From positions 1 to 6,382 of the forward strand of contig CALABN010000215.1 in NCBI GenBank assembly GCA_937885735.1: 6,382 nucleotides of DNA, in the 5' to 3' direction. Shown here one piece after another: positions 1 through 6,338 of this stretch (within the stretch, counting starts at the first letter, position 1; each line of letters opens with the position of its first letter). This stretch comes from an uncultured Bacteroidota bacterium. GTDB lineage: Bacteria > Bacteroidota > Bacteroidia > Bacteroidales > SZUA-534. The notes under the pieces are model-generated. The model did not search any database, was not told the DNA's origin, and was given only the letters and a program-made list of their open reading frames with translations. The position numbers and the translations under genes are program-made.

Positions 1-121
1 ATTGAGTCGCTTTCGGCCCCATCGCCACCCACCCGCTACGGATGGATTCTGCCACCGACTCTATGGCATCTTCTCCTATCGAAGGGCGCGAAAACGGCAG
101 AAAATCTTTTCTTATTTGCAT
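1..121 (-). CDS. DegT/DnrJ/EryC1/StrS-family sugar aminotransferase, N-terminal fragment
   Basis: Only the first 40 codons are inside the window; the gene continues past the left edge. Seen: translation from the ATG at 121 begins [20 protein letters not shown] and continues [20 protein letters not shown]. The '[12 protein letters not shown]' block followed by 'SGW...GPK' is the standard opening of PLP-dependent sugar aminotransferases of this family (ArnB, WecE and PseC types). Family knowledge: they transaminate keto-sugar nucleotides to amino sugars for capsule, O-antigen or glycoprotein glycans. The catalytic lysine lies far downstream and cannot be checked. The start overlaps the last 10 bases of the glycosyltransferase gene, and a strong purine stretch, GGAGAAGAG, sits 2 bases before the ATG inside that gene. 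This supports both the start and translational coupling. The exact substrate cannot be assigned from 40 residues. Confidence 0.85.
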   Translation of the reverse strand, partial: MQIRKDFLPFSRPSIGEDAIESVAESIRSGWVAMGPKATQ

Positions 122-1326
122 AACTCTTCTCCTATTTTCATCAGTTTGTCGAAATATGCCTGATTGTCATATCTTTTCACGGCATATTCACGACATTTGT
201 TTATCATATCCTCACTTTTCTTTTCCAACTTGTCCACTACAGCGGCCATCTCATCGAGATTGGTTGGAGTGACAAATGTGGCAATCTCCGGAGGTGCCAT
301 CTTCTCGTTGCCATACACCTTCCAACATAGCAGAGGTGTTCCGCAGGCAAGGGCCTCAATACAGGTGTTGGGCATAGTGTCGGCCACAGATGGGAAAATG
401 AACAAATCGCCCAAAGACAAATATTCAGCCACGGTATCGATATCATTGATAAAGCCTTTTGCAATATAGTTCTTTGGCAATCCGCCAGGATAATCGGCCA
501 TATAAGCCACCTGCACAAAAACGAACCTGTTGTCGTTCTCAAACCTTCTTGCCAGTTCTATGTAGTAAGGAACCCCCTTGCGCTCGTGATGGACACCGTC
601 ATACACAGCCACACACATACAAACAATCTTGTCGTCGGGGATGCCCAGTTCTTTGCGAAGCTTTTGCGTGTTCCTCGGATGGAACCTGCGTATGTCGATA
701 CATTCATCAGCTTCAATCAGGACTCTGTCTTTGACAAGTGGTGAACGCCTTGCGCCATTCAAAGCCATCTCGGGTCCGACGAATACCATATTGGCACCTT
801 CATAATTGTGTTTTTTGCGTAGAAAAACTTTATGCGGACCAGATTTCATAATGCAGGCAGGGTATTTGTCAAGATGAGGGCAATTCCGACACTCCTGCCC
901 AAGTTCCTTGCAACCGTAGTTGAAATGGCATTTGCCTGAATAGGCATACTCGTCAAGCATTATATATGTAACATTGATGCCACGCTTCTTTATGTAATTG
1001 AACAGCATTGTCTCATTGATGAAAAACGTATGCAACATCAAAATATATACTGTATCAACATTGTTTCTGTCAAATTCTTTCAGCAGTCGTTTGGTAGCAA
1101 GATGCGAGTAGCCACCATCCTTTCCTGTTAGCCTGAAGAGCAACTTGTGGATTGCCTTGTCAACTTTATTGCTGAACACAAAACACGGTGTGCTTGCATT
1201 TCCTATGGAAAAATACAATTTCGACGAATATTCCCTGCTGTTCAGAAAGTCATTCAAACCCGTCGCAATCTTTGCTATTGACCACGTGAGTTTGCATTCA
1301 TTTACTATAACGGCAATATTTTTCAT
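112..1326 (-). CDS. GT4-type glycosyltransferase of a surface-glycan operon
   Basis: 404 residues, a normal length for a GT-B fold glycosyltransferase. Seen: an N-terminal Rossmann-like half starting [10 protein letters not shown]; a cysteine cluster at residues 133-149 (C-x5-C-x6-C-x2-C) directly after 'LDEYAYSG'; and a C-terminal nucleotide-sugar half with '[14 protein letters not shown]' (282-295), '[19 protein letters not shown]' (302-320) and '[14 protein letters not shown]' (322-335). The last stretch corresponds to the family's E-x7-E donor-binding motif, with the first acid being Asp316 and the second Glu324. Known: GT4 enzymes are retaining transferases acting at the cytoplasmic side of the membrane on lipid-linked glycans. 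Many Bacteroidota members carry a similar Cys-rich insert after an H/D-rich loop, presumably structural. No signal peptide or membrane span is seen. The ATG lies 3 bases after the hydrolase stop, and the 3' end overlaps the aminotransferase start, so the three genes form one transcription unit. Donor and acceptor sugars cannot be read from sequence. Confidence 0.9.
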   Translation of the reverse strand: MKNIAVIVNECKLTWSIAKIATGLNDFLNSREYSSKLYFSIGNASTPCFVFSNKVDKAIHKLLFRLTGKDGGYSHLATKRLLKEFDRNNVDTVYILMLHTFFINETMLFNYIKKRGINVTYIMLDEYAYSGKCHFNYGCKELGQECRNCPHLDKYPACIMKSGPHKVFLRKKHNYEGANMVFVGPEMALNGARRSPLVKDRVLIEADECIDIRRFHPRNTQKLRKELGIPDDKIVCMCVAVYDGVHHERKGVPYYIELARRFENDNRFVFVQVAYMADYPGGLPKNYIAKGFINDIDTVAEYLSLGDLFIFPSVADTMPNTCIEALACGTPLLCWKVYGNEKMAPPEIATFVTPTNLDEMAAVVDKLEKKSEDMINKCREYAVKRYDNQAYFDKLMKIGEELCK

Positions 1327-1329
1327 AAT

Positions 1330-2505
1330 TCAATTGTTTTTGCGAAGACCAAATTCATACCATTTGCCGTCATCTGTCCCCTCTTTGTATAACAAGTGCA
1401 TACTCTTGTTTTCTATATCATAGACGGTTGTATATATGGTGACCGACTGTTTGAGATTCTCTGGTCTTAAGGATTTATCAAAATACCTGCTTTTTTCAAG
1501 ATTGACGGTTTCAAGGAAATCCGAATCCTGTTTTGCGTTGCCACGATAAAGTTCCGTCGAAGTAAAATGTCTGCCCGAAGGCGATTCACACCACAGGTAA
1601 TCGGTGGCAAAGAAATACTTGTCTGATATGTCGCGTCTGTATTTTTCAGACATAGACACCGTTTTGAGTATTCGTTTCACTCCATCAATCGAATCATCCT
1701 CCTTGCCATACAAGTCAACCATCTGGTCATACCGTTCATATCCCGATGCTCCATCCTGAATAATGCCTTTTGATAAAAGATAGAGGCTGAAGTTTGCCGT
1801 CAGGGTACAAGGCGACGGGTTGTTGATGTCTTCCGTAACCTTGATTTTCATATCGTTGTCGATACATTCGATGACGGCTGATTTTTGAGAATCTGCCACC
1901 AGCCATTTCAGCGACCCGGCATTACCGCTCGAAGTGAATCTGTCGGGGTCGAACCAGTTGACAGCCCTGACAAGTTCTATGGCCTCATCCACATTGGCTG
2001 CATTATCAAGCACAAGTCTTGTCAGCAGCACCGTATTATAGGTTTTAGCCGCAGGTGGATTTGTATATGCCGCACTTTTGCCCCATTCGCGTCCGCCCCA
2101 ACTCGACCGGTCTTCCGAAGCTTCGCAATTCGGCACCATAAACATCATAACCGAAACCCCTTTTTCGTTGATTCCGTCACCCACCAATTGCGGCAAAAAA
2201 CAATATGTGTCGTCCTTTTTCTGTGTGGCTATCATATCCGAAAGAGTGGGAATAAAGTATTCTGTCGCAATTCCTATGGACGAATAGCGGGCACATTTGC
2301 GACTGAGACGCATCACAATCACGGTATCAAAGCCAGCATACACATCGCCGTTCCGTCCGTTGTAGTTACCTTTTCTAATTCCCGAACACATTGGACCCCT
2401 CGGACGGTACCGTTCATTTATCACTTCGGCAGACGTTTCAAAGTCGAAGTCGTCATACTCCACATAGAACAAACCGGGACGTATATGTTTGAATAATTCG
2501 TTCAT
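1330..2505 (-). CDS. linear-amide C-N hydrolase (choloylglycine hydrolase/penicillin acylase-like Ntn-hydrolase)
   Basis: 391 residues from the ATG at 2505. Seen: 'MCSGIRKGNYNGRNGD' at residues 39-54, giving a candidate nucleophile Cys40 and an R-x2-D pair (Arg51, Asp54) matching Arg18/Asp21 of bile-salt hydrolases; 'DGINEKGVSV' at 110-119; 'LKWLVADSQKSAVIE' (199-213); 'LTANFSLYL' (235-243), the usual place of the conserved Asn; and a C-terminal 'VYDIENKSMHLLYK' (361-374) typical of the family. Known: these enzymes cleave non-peptide amide bonds after the Cys becomes N-terminal. About 39 residues precede Cys40, so the protein would need autoproteolysis, or translation from the ATG of Met39. 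The frame stays open further upstream to a GTG at 2586 (ATG at 2574). I prefer 2505 because it is an ATG behind a purine-rich GAAATGGAAG, but this start is uncertain. No signal peptide is seen, so the product is probably cytoplasmic. Substrate unknown; bile-salt or penicillin specificity should not be assumed. Confidence 0.8.
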   Translation of the reverse strand: MNELFKHIRPGLFYVEYDDFDFETSAEVINERYRPRGPMCSGIRKGNYNGRNGDVYAGFDTVIVMRLSRKCARYSSIGIATEYFIPTLSDMIATQKKDDTYCFLPQLVGDGINEKGVSVMMFMVPNCEASEDRSSWGGREWGKSAAYTNPPAAKTYNTVLLTRLVLDNAANVDEAIELVRAVNWFDPDRFTSSGNAGSLKWLVADSQKSAVIECIDNDMKIKVTEDINNPSPCTLTANFSLYLLSKGIIQDGASGYERYDQMVDLYGKEDDSIDGVKRILKTVSMSEKYRRDISDKYFFATDYLWCESPSGRHFTSTELYRGNAKQDSDFLETVNLEKSRYFDKSLRPENLKQSVTIYTTVYDIENKSMHLLYKEGTDDGKWYEFGLRKNN

Positions 2506-2656
2506 CTTCCATTTCTTCTTTGCGGCCAGGTTCCTGTTGTAGGTCTTGCGAGATTTGTGAATGTACCCCGACATTGACTTCAACACTCTTCTGTCCCACC
2601 AATCAGCGGTTGGCTGGGATGAAGTCGTTGACGGCGATTTTGAGTTTTTTCTTCAT
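2506..2656 (-). other. possible remnant coding sequence upstream of the hydrolase
   Basis: Between the insertion sequence and the hydrolase start, the minus strand reads like damaged coding DNA. Seen: an ATG at 2656 gives MKKKLKIAVNDFIPANR and then stops (TGA, 2603-2605). In another frame, 2655 to 2506 reads on without a stop, through '...ADWWDRRVLKSMSGY...' and '...KTYNRNLAAKKKWK', directly into the hydrolase. Both stretches look protein-like. Inference: this may be the start and end of a decayed or internally deleted operon gene, or a longer N-terminus of the hydrolase with a frameshift. I recognise no family in it. Low confidence. Confidence 0.3.
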
Positions 2657-2674
2657 CTTCAATATGTAAGCAAT

Positions 2675-2691
2675 GCCAAGTTAAATTTGGC
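2675..2691. repeat. short inverted repeat GCCAA-N7-TTGGC
   Basis: A 5-bp stem (2675-2679 with 2687-2691) separated by 7 AT-rich bases, 35 bp outside the left end of the insertion sequence. It has no following T-run on either strand, so it is not a convincing terminator. It could form a small hairpin in an operon leader or be part of a dispersed intergenic repeat. Only the inverted symmetry is observed. Confidence 0.35.
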
Positions 2692-2726
2692 GGTACCACA
2701 GCACTGCGGGTGTAAAGCTATACATT

Positions 2727-2737
2727 AACGTGAGTTT
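2727..2737 (+). repeat. left inverted end of the IS982-family element
   Basis: AACGTGAGTT pairs perfectly with the right end at 3749-3758. Beyond it the two ends agree only at scattered positions, so the functional terminal repeat is either short or diverged. Confidence 0.75.
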
Positions 2738-2760
2738 AATAAACTTTAAATAATTGATTA

Positions 2761-2792
2761 TTTGACAATTAGCAATAAAAGTTGTATTTTTA
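2761..2792 (+). promoter_or_regulatory. predicted Bacteroidota-type promoter of the transposase
   Basis: TTTG at 2761-2764 and TATTTTTA at 2785-2792 are separated by 20 bases. This matches the Bacteroidota housekeeping pattern (-33 TTTG, 19-21 bp, -7 TAnnTTTG) with one mismatch in the -7 box. It lies inside the left end of the insertion sequence, 33 bp before the transposase ATG at 2826. It is the best promoter match I see in the window. Confidence 0.5.
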
Positions 2793-2825
2793 TAGTGACA
2801 ACAAAAAAACACAAACTTTTATTGC

Positions 2826-3736
2826 ATGTTTACCAAAGACAAAGTTACAGAAGTTTATTGTTTGGCAGACGATTTCTGCAAATATTTTGATTCAATAATT
2901 GAAAAACATGCCATTTGCACAACAAAATGCAATAAGCGCAAGTATCACAGGGACAACCGTTTGTCAAAAGCCGAGGTTATGCTTATTGTAATCATGTTTC
3001 ATGCATCTGGATTCAGATGCCTTAAGCACTTCTATTTGGAGTATGTGTCCATCCATTGCAGAGACTTATTCCTAAACTGGTCTCATACAATAGGTTTGTA
3101 GAGCTTCAGAAAGAAGTGGCAGTTCCGCTGACAATTTTCATTAAAAAAGTTTTGCTAGGGAAATGCACCGGCATTAGTTTTGTCGACAGCACAACACTTA
3201 GAGTGTGCAAGAACCAAAGGATACAAATGCACAAGGTCTTCAAAGGCATAGCCCAAAGGGGACAATGCTCCATAGGGTGGTTCTTCGGATTCAAACTTCA
3301 TCTGATATGCAATGAAAAAGGGGAAATCTTAAATTTCATGTTTACACTAGGTAATGTCGACGACAGGCAACCACTTAATTACAAGGGATTTGTAGATTTT
3401 CTCTATGGGAAACTTGTTGCAGACAAGGGATATATAAGCAAAAACCTTTTTCAACGTCTTTTTGTTGATGGGATACAATTGATAACGAAACTGAAGAATA
3501 ACATAAAAGGTGCCCTAATGAGTGTTTCCGACAAAGTTCTTCTTCGTCACAGAGCGATTATTGAGACAGTGAACGATGAACTAAAGAATATTGCACAAGT
3601 AGAGCATTCAAGACATCGATCTTTCGACAATTTTGTAGTTAATCTATTAGGCGGAATTGCCGCCTATTGTCTCTTCCCTAAAAAACCATGTATTAATATT
3701 GTAAAAACAACTGATTATCAACTCTCTTTGTTTTGA
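2826..3736 (+). pseudogene. IS982-family transposase (DDE), frame-disrupted
   Basis: Two overlapping frames together spell one transposase of about 303 residues, the usual family size. Seen: the first frame (2826-3101, 91 codons, from MFTKDKVTEVYCLAD) holds the N-terminal part up to 'YLEYVSIHC'. The second (-1) frame runs from about 3071 to the TGA at 3734-3736 and holds the catalytic domain: 'GISFVDSTTLRVCKN' (first Asp), 'HKVFKGIAQRG' and 'GWFFGFKLHL' (family signature), 'LVADKGYISKN' (second Asp) and 'RAIIETVNDELKN' (Glu). All three DDE residues are therefore intact. The frames join in TTCCTAAAC (3069-3077). Restoring one base there gives 'RDLFPKLVSYNRF', so a 1-bp deletion in a short C run is the simplest reading. 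IS982 transposases are normally one ORF, which favours a pseudogene. A -1 slip at C-CTA-AAC is a less likely alternative, since it is not a canonical X XXY YYZ site. Confidence 0.8.
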
Positions 3737-3748
3737 AAATTTTCGTCG

Positions 3749-3758
3749 AACTCACGTT
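3749..3758 (-). repeat. right inverted end of the IS982-family element
   Basis: AACTCACGTT is the exact reverse complement of 2727-2736. It starts 12 bases after the transposase stop codon, the compact 3' arrangement usual for a single-gene insertion sequence. Confidence 0.75.
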
Positions 3759-3761
3759 ATT

Positions 3762-3988
3762 TATGAACGGCAGAATGCAGATGCCACAGCCAAGAAAATA
3801 TGGTTTCAGCAAATTATGAAATATCCTTGCGGAAAAACAGAAGGCAACTTAGTAAAATATCAATACAATATATTGACTATCAATTAATTTTAAAATATAC
3901 CAAACATCTATATTTTTTCACCTGCAAGTGAATAACCAATTCAAATATCGCATACTTTCGCTTCAAGTTTTTAAACAATTATTCAAAA
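3762..3988. other. AT-rich non-coding spacer upstream of kamA
   Basis: No gene is supported between the insertion sequence and kamA. The first part (3762-3887) is open on the plus strand in a frame that would continue across the element if it were removed, but has no good start. The second part is strongly AT-rich. Possible -7 boxes are TATATTTT (3909-3916) and TACTTTCG (3953-3960), each one mismatch from TAnnTTTG, but neither has a TTTG at the right distance. The kamA promoter therefore probably lies here but is not pinned down. Confidence 0.45.
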
Positions 3989-4001
3989 GGTATCTGATAC
4001 C
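3989..4001. promoter_or_regulatory. perfect 13-bp palindrome (candidate operator) before kamA
   Basis: GGTATCTGATACC is a perfect 6+1+6 inverted repeat that ends 6 bases before the kamA ATG at 4008. The position would suit a repressor site or an RNA hairpin masking the ribosome-binding region. GG at the left arm is also the nearest thing to a Shine-Dalgarno sequence (AAAAGG, 3985-3990), although it is 17 bases from the ATG. The symmetry is observed; the regulatory role is inference. Confidence 0.4.
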
Positions 4002-4007
4002 ATATAT

Positions 4008-5264
4008 ATGAATACAAACCCTTTAGAGACCAAAGATTCCTCCGAAAGGAACAGTCTCACCGACAAATCTTCATCGATGAATGAAGATGGGAAAATAGAA
4101 CCCGACGTCCCTCCGCTACCTTGCGACAGCCTACCGCCAATAAGCCAGCACAGTCTTGACTTCCTGCACCGATTTTTCCCGCGCACATCAGCAACGCAGT
4201 GGAATGACTGGAAATGGCAAATTCAAAACGCCTTCACATCAGTCGAATCTTTATCAAGAGTTTTGGCCTTGACTGATTCAGAAAAAAACGCAATAAGCAA
4301 ACTGAAAGCCGAACACTGCCTGCCACTGCGCATAACGCCATACTATCTTTCACAGTTCTACGACAAAGAGTCTGACAATCCATTGCGCCACACAATGATT
4401 CCTGTCCAAGAAGAATTGACAGTCACAGAATCAGAAAGTTCCGACCCGCTCAACGAAGAAGGCACAAGTCCTGTGACCGGCCTCGTACACCGCTATCCCG
4501 ACAGAGTACTGTTTACCGTCACACAATTCTGCTCATCATATTGCCGATACTGCACGCGGGCCCATTTTGTGGGAAAACTTGGCGCTCTTACAAAAAAACA
4601 GTGGGATACGGCCATAGAATACATAAGGAAACACGAAGAAGTGCGTGACGTGCTCATCAGCGGTGGCGACCCGCTCACCCTGCCTGACGACAAAATCGAA
4701 TATCTGCTATCGAAACTGAGAGCGATAAAACACATCGAGATTCTCAGAATAGGGACAAAAGTTCCTGTCGTACTGCCAATGAGGATAACTCCACAACTGA
4801 CAGCCATTCTGCGCAAATATCACCCGTTGCTTATGAGCATTCATTTCACCCACACCGACGAAATCACGCCAGAGACGAGCCGTGCCTGCGAAGGTCTTGC
4901 CGATGCCGGCATCCCGTTAGGAAGCCAGACAGTTCTTCTAAAGAATATAAACAACGACCCCACGGTAATGAAAAGGCTGATGCAGAAACTTCTGACCATA
5001 CGCGTAAGGCCGTACTACATATATCAGTGCGACCCTGTTCCTGGTTCAAGCCACTTCCGCACAAAAGTGGAGGAAGGCATCAACATAATTGAGAACCTGC
5101 GCGGATTCACAAGTGGGTATGCAGTGCCACAATTTGTGATTGACGCGCCTGGCGGTGGCGGAAAAATACCAATCCTGCCAGACTACGTCGTATCGGCAAG
5201 TGACGACAAATGGGTTCTGCGCAACTACAAGAAACTAAAATACGAATATCCTAACAGAGACTGA
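4008..5264 (+). CDS. kamA: lysine 2,3-aminomutase (KamA-family radical SAM enzyme)
   Basis: Predicted to convert L-lysine to L-beta-lysine using SAM, a [4Fe-4S] cluster and PLP. Seen in 418 residues: 'QWNDWKWQIQNAF' (64-76), the usual N-terminal block; 'LRITPYYLS' (107-115); 'LVHRYPDRVLF' (159-169); the radical-SAM motif C175-x3-C179-x2-C182 followed by Arg184 (substrate-carboxylate Arg of the family); 'ISGGDPLTL' (217-225); 'RPYYIYQCD' (334-342); 'SGYAVPQFVIDAPGGGGK' (369-386). Asp342 and Asp379 sit where Asp293 and Asp330 of clostridial lysine 2,3-aminomutase hold the lysine epsilon-amino group. Glutamate 2,3-aminomutases change both, so lysine specificity is favoured. Lys386 is the PLP lysine. 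Odd: about 48 extra Ser/Pro/Asp-rich N-terminal residues precede the conserved part; an ATG at 4077 (Met24) would remove some of them. The next gene follows 4 bases after the stop. No kamDE or other lysine-fermentation gene is present here. Confidence 0.93.
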   Translation: MNTNPLETKDSSERNSLTDKSSSMNEDGKIEPDVPPLPCDSLPPISQHSLDFLHRFFPRTSATQWNDWKWQIQNAFTSVESLSRVLALTDSEKNAISKLKAEHCLPLRITPYYLSQFYDKESDNPLRHTMIPVQEELTVTESESSDPLNEEGTSPVTGLVHRYPDRVLFTVTQFCSSYCRYCTRAHFVGKLGALTKKQWDTAIEYIRKHEEVRDVLISGGDPLTLPDDKIEYLLSKLRAIKHIEILRIGTKVPVVLPMRITPQLTAILRKYHPLLMSIHFTHTDEITPETSRACEGLADAGIPLGSQTVLLKNINNDPTVMKRLMQKLLTIRVRPYYIYQCDPVPGSSHFRTKVEEGINIIENLRGFTSGYAVPQFVIDAPGGGGKIPILPDYVVSASDDKWVLRNYKKLKYEYPNRD

Positions 5265-5268
5265 CATT

Positions 5269-6252
5269 ATGAAGATTGGCATAGCATACGACCTCCGCAC
5301 CTGGTACCTTGAACAAGGTTTCGGGATGGAAGAAACCGCTGAATTCGACAAGGAAAGCACAATTGAAGGCATTGAAAAAGTAATTGCAAGCCTAGGCTTT
5401 GAAACCGAAAGAATAGGCAACATTTACCAAATTGTAGAAAGACTTGGCAAAGGCGAACGCTGGGACCTTGTCTTCAACATCACCGAATCGCTCTACGGCG
5501 ACGGCCGAGAATCGGCAGTACCCGCCCTGCTCGACCAATACAAAATACCCTACACCTTCAGCGGGCCAGTCACATTGGGCATCGCGCTAAACAAATACTA
5601 CTCAAGACTCATCGCAAAAGAGGCAGGCGTGAAAGTCGCTTCAGGCACCATTATATACAATGGCGACGAGATTGATGCGAAAACCAAAAACCTTGTCTTT
5701 CCGCTATTTCTGAAACCAGTAGCCGAAGGCACCGGCAAGGGTATAACAGCCCAAAGCAAAGTCAGCAACACGAACGAACTGAAATCGATTTGTGGCGAGA
5801 TGCTAAACAACTACCACCAGCCAGTCCTTATTGAGGAATATCTGCCAGGACGGGAATTCACCGTAGGCATTGTAGGCAACGGGGCATCGGCACACTGCGT
5901 CGGCGCAATGGAAATCATCTGCAAAGACAACTTGCCATACTGCAACGAGGTGAAAGAGAATTTCGAGCAATACGTTGAATACAGACTGATACCCGAGAAT
6001 GACTTGGCAGAAAAATGCTACGCCACGGCAAAAAGCGCCTGGATAGCCATAAACGGCGTTGACGCAGGCAGAATAGACCTGCGCATCGGCCGCAACGGCG
6101 AAGTATGCTTCATCGAGGCAAATCCATTGGCAGGACTAAATCCAGCAATCTCCGATTTGCCGATATTGTGCAGGCTGAACGGCATCACATACGAGCAACT
6201 CATCAAGGAAATCATCGACTCGGCAATCAAGAGAATAAGGGAACTTCTATAA
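5269..6252 (+). CDS. D-Ala-D-Ala-ligase-like ATP-grasp ligase, partner of kamA
   Basis: 327 residues, close to Ddl length. Seen: 'EETAEFDKESTIEGI' (21-35); 'LVFNITESLYGDGRESAVPA' (67-86) and 'YKIPYTFSGP' (91-100), the substrate-side region of Ddl-like enzymes; 'LNKYYSRLIAKEAGV' (107-121); 'FPLFLKPVAEGTGKGI' (144-159) with ATP-binding Lys149; 'LIEEYLPGREFTVGI' (187-201); and 'AGRIDLRIGRNGEVCFIEANP' split across 266-286, with Arg268, Asp270, Glu283 and Asn285 as the metal and phosphate ligands. Known: the family activates a carboxylate as acyl phosphate and joins it to an amine. The N-terminus lacks the GGxSxE(x)xS opening of true cell-wall Ddl, so a peptidoglycan role is unlikely. Starting 4 bases after kamA on the same strand, it is almost certainly co-transcribed. 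Inference: it ligates beta-lysine, as amine or carboxylate donor, to another amino acid or small molecule. The partner substrate is unknown. Confidence 0.88.
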   Translation: MKIGIAYDLRTWYLEQGFGMEETAEFDKESTIEGIEKVIASLGFETERIGNIYQIVERLGKGERWDLVFNITESLYGDGRESAVPALLDQYKIPYTFSGPVTLGIALNKYYSRLIAKEAGVKVASGTIIYNGDEIDAKTKNLVFPLFLKPVAEGTGKGITAQSKVSNTNELKSICGEMLNNYHQPVLIEEYLPGREFTVGIVGNGASAHCVGAMEIICKDNLPYCNEVKENFEQYVEYRLIPENDLAEKCYATAKSAWIAINGVDAGRIDLRIGRNGEVCFIEANPLAGLNPAISDLPILCRLNGITYEQLIKEIIDSAIKRIRELL

Positions 6253-6338
6253 ATTCCCCGATTTTATATTTTTTTAAATATGGGTTATTCTTCAATCTTT
6301 TGTGTGCTTTTGAATTTTTATCGTCATCTTGTTCGGTT

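Larger units (their letters stand above)
2727..3758 (+). mobile_element. IS982-family insertion sequence, about 1.03 kb
   Basis: Identified from the transposase it carries and from matching ends. Seen: AACGTGAGTT at 2727-2736 and its exact reverse complement AACTCACGTT at 3749-3758. The symmetry extends one base further on each side (T at 2726, A at 3759) and becomes imperfect inward. The 1032-bp length, single transposase region, 99-bp left leader and short right tail fit the IS982 family, whose members are about 1 kb. Bases flanking this choice of ends are ATT at 2724-2726 and ATT at 3759-3761, a possible 3-bp target duplication; three bases can match by chance, so the exact ends are uncertain by a base or two. 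The element is more AT-rich than the genes on either side and sits between two divergent gene groups. Its transposase frame is broken, so the copy is probably not autonomously active unless frameshifting restores it. Confidence 0.85.

Noticed and set aside
1885..2496. A 203-codon plus-strand open frame opposite the hydrolase gene
   Set aside because: It is the antisense shadow of a well-supported hydrolase frame, has odd composition (rich in His, Arg, Ile and Cys) and no recognisable motifs.
2675..2691. Terminator of the minus-strand or plus-strand unit
   Set aside because: The stem is only 5 bp with no adjoining T-run on either strand.
3873..3900. Sigma70-like TTGAC ... TATAC promoter upstream of kamA
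   Set aside because: It resembles the enterobacterial pattern, but Bacteroidota use TTTG/TAnnTTTG promoters, and such AT-rich matches are expected by chance.
4008..5264. EpmB (EF-P beta-lysylation) identity for the aminomutase
   Set aside because: The protein is far longer than EpmB, matches the clostridial lysine 2,3-aminomutase architecture from the WNDW block to the C-terminus, and neither EpmA nor EF-P is nearby.
4008..5264. Glutamate 2,3-aminomutase identity
   Set aside because: Both lysine-side-chain-binding aspartates (Asp342, Asp379) are retained; the glutamate enzymes replace them with Lys and Asn.
5269..6252. Housekeeping D-alanine-D-alanine ligase (ddl)
   Set aside because: The ATP-grasp core matches, but the N-terminal GGxSxE-type opening is missing and the gene is coupled to kamA rather than to cell-wall genes.
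6256..6284. Rho-independent terminator after the ligase gene
   Set aside because: The only stem (ATATTT with AAATAT, 6266-6281) is all A/T with no G/C-rich arm and no T-run after it; the outer CCC/GGG bases are not positioned to extend it well.
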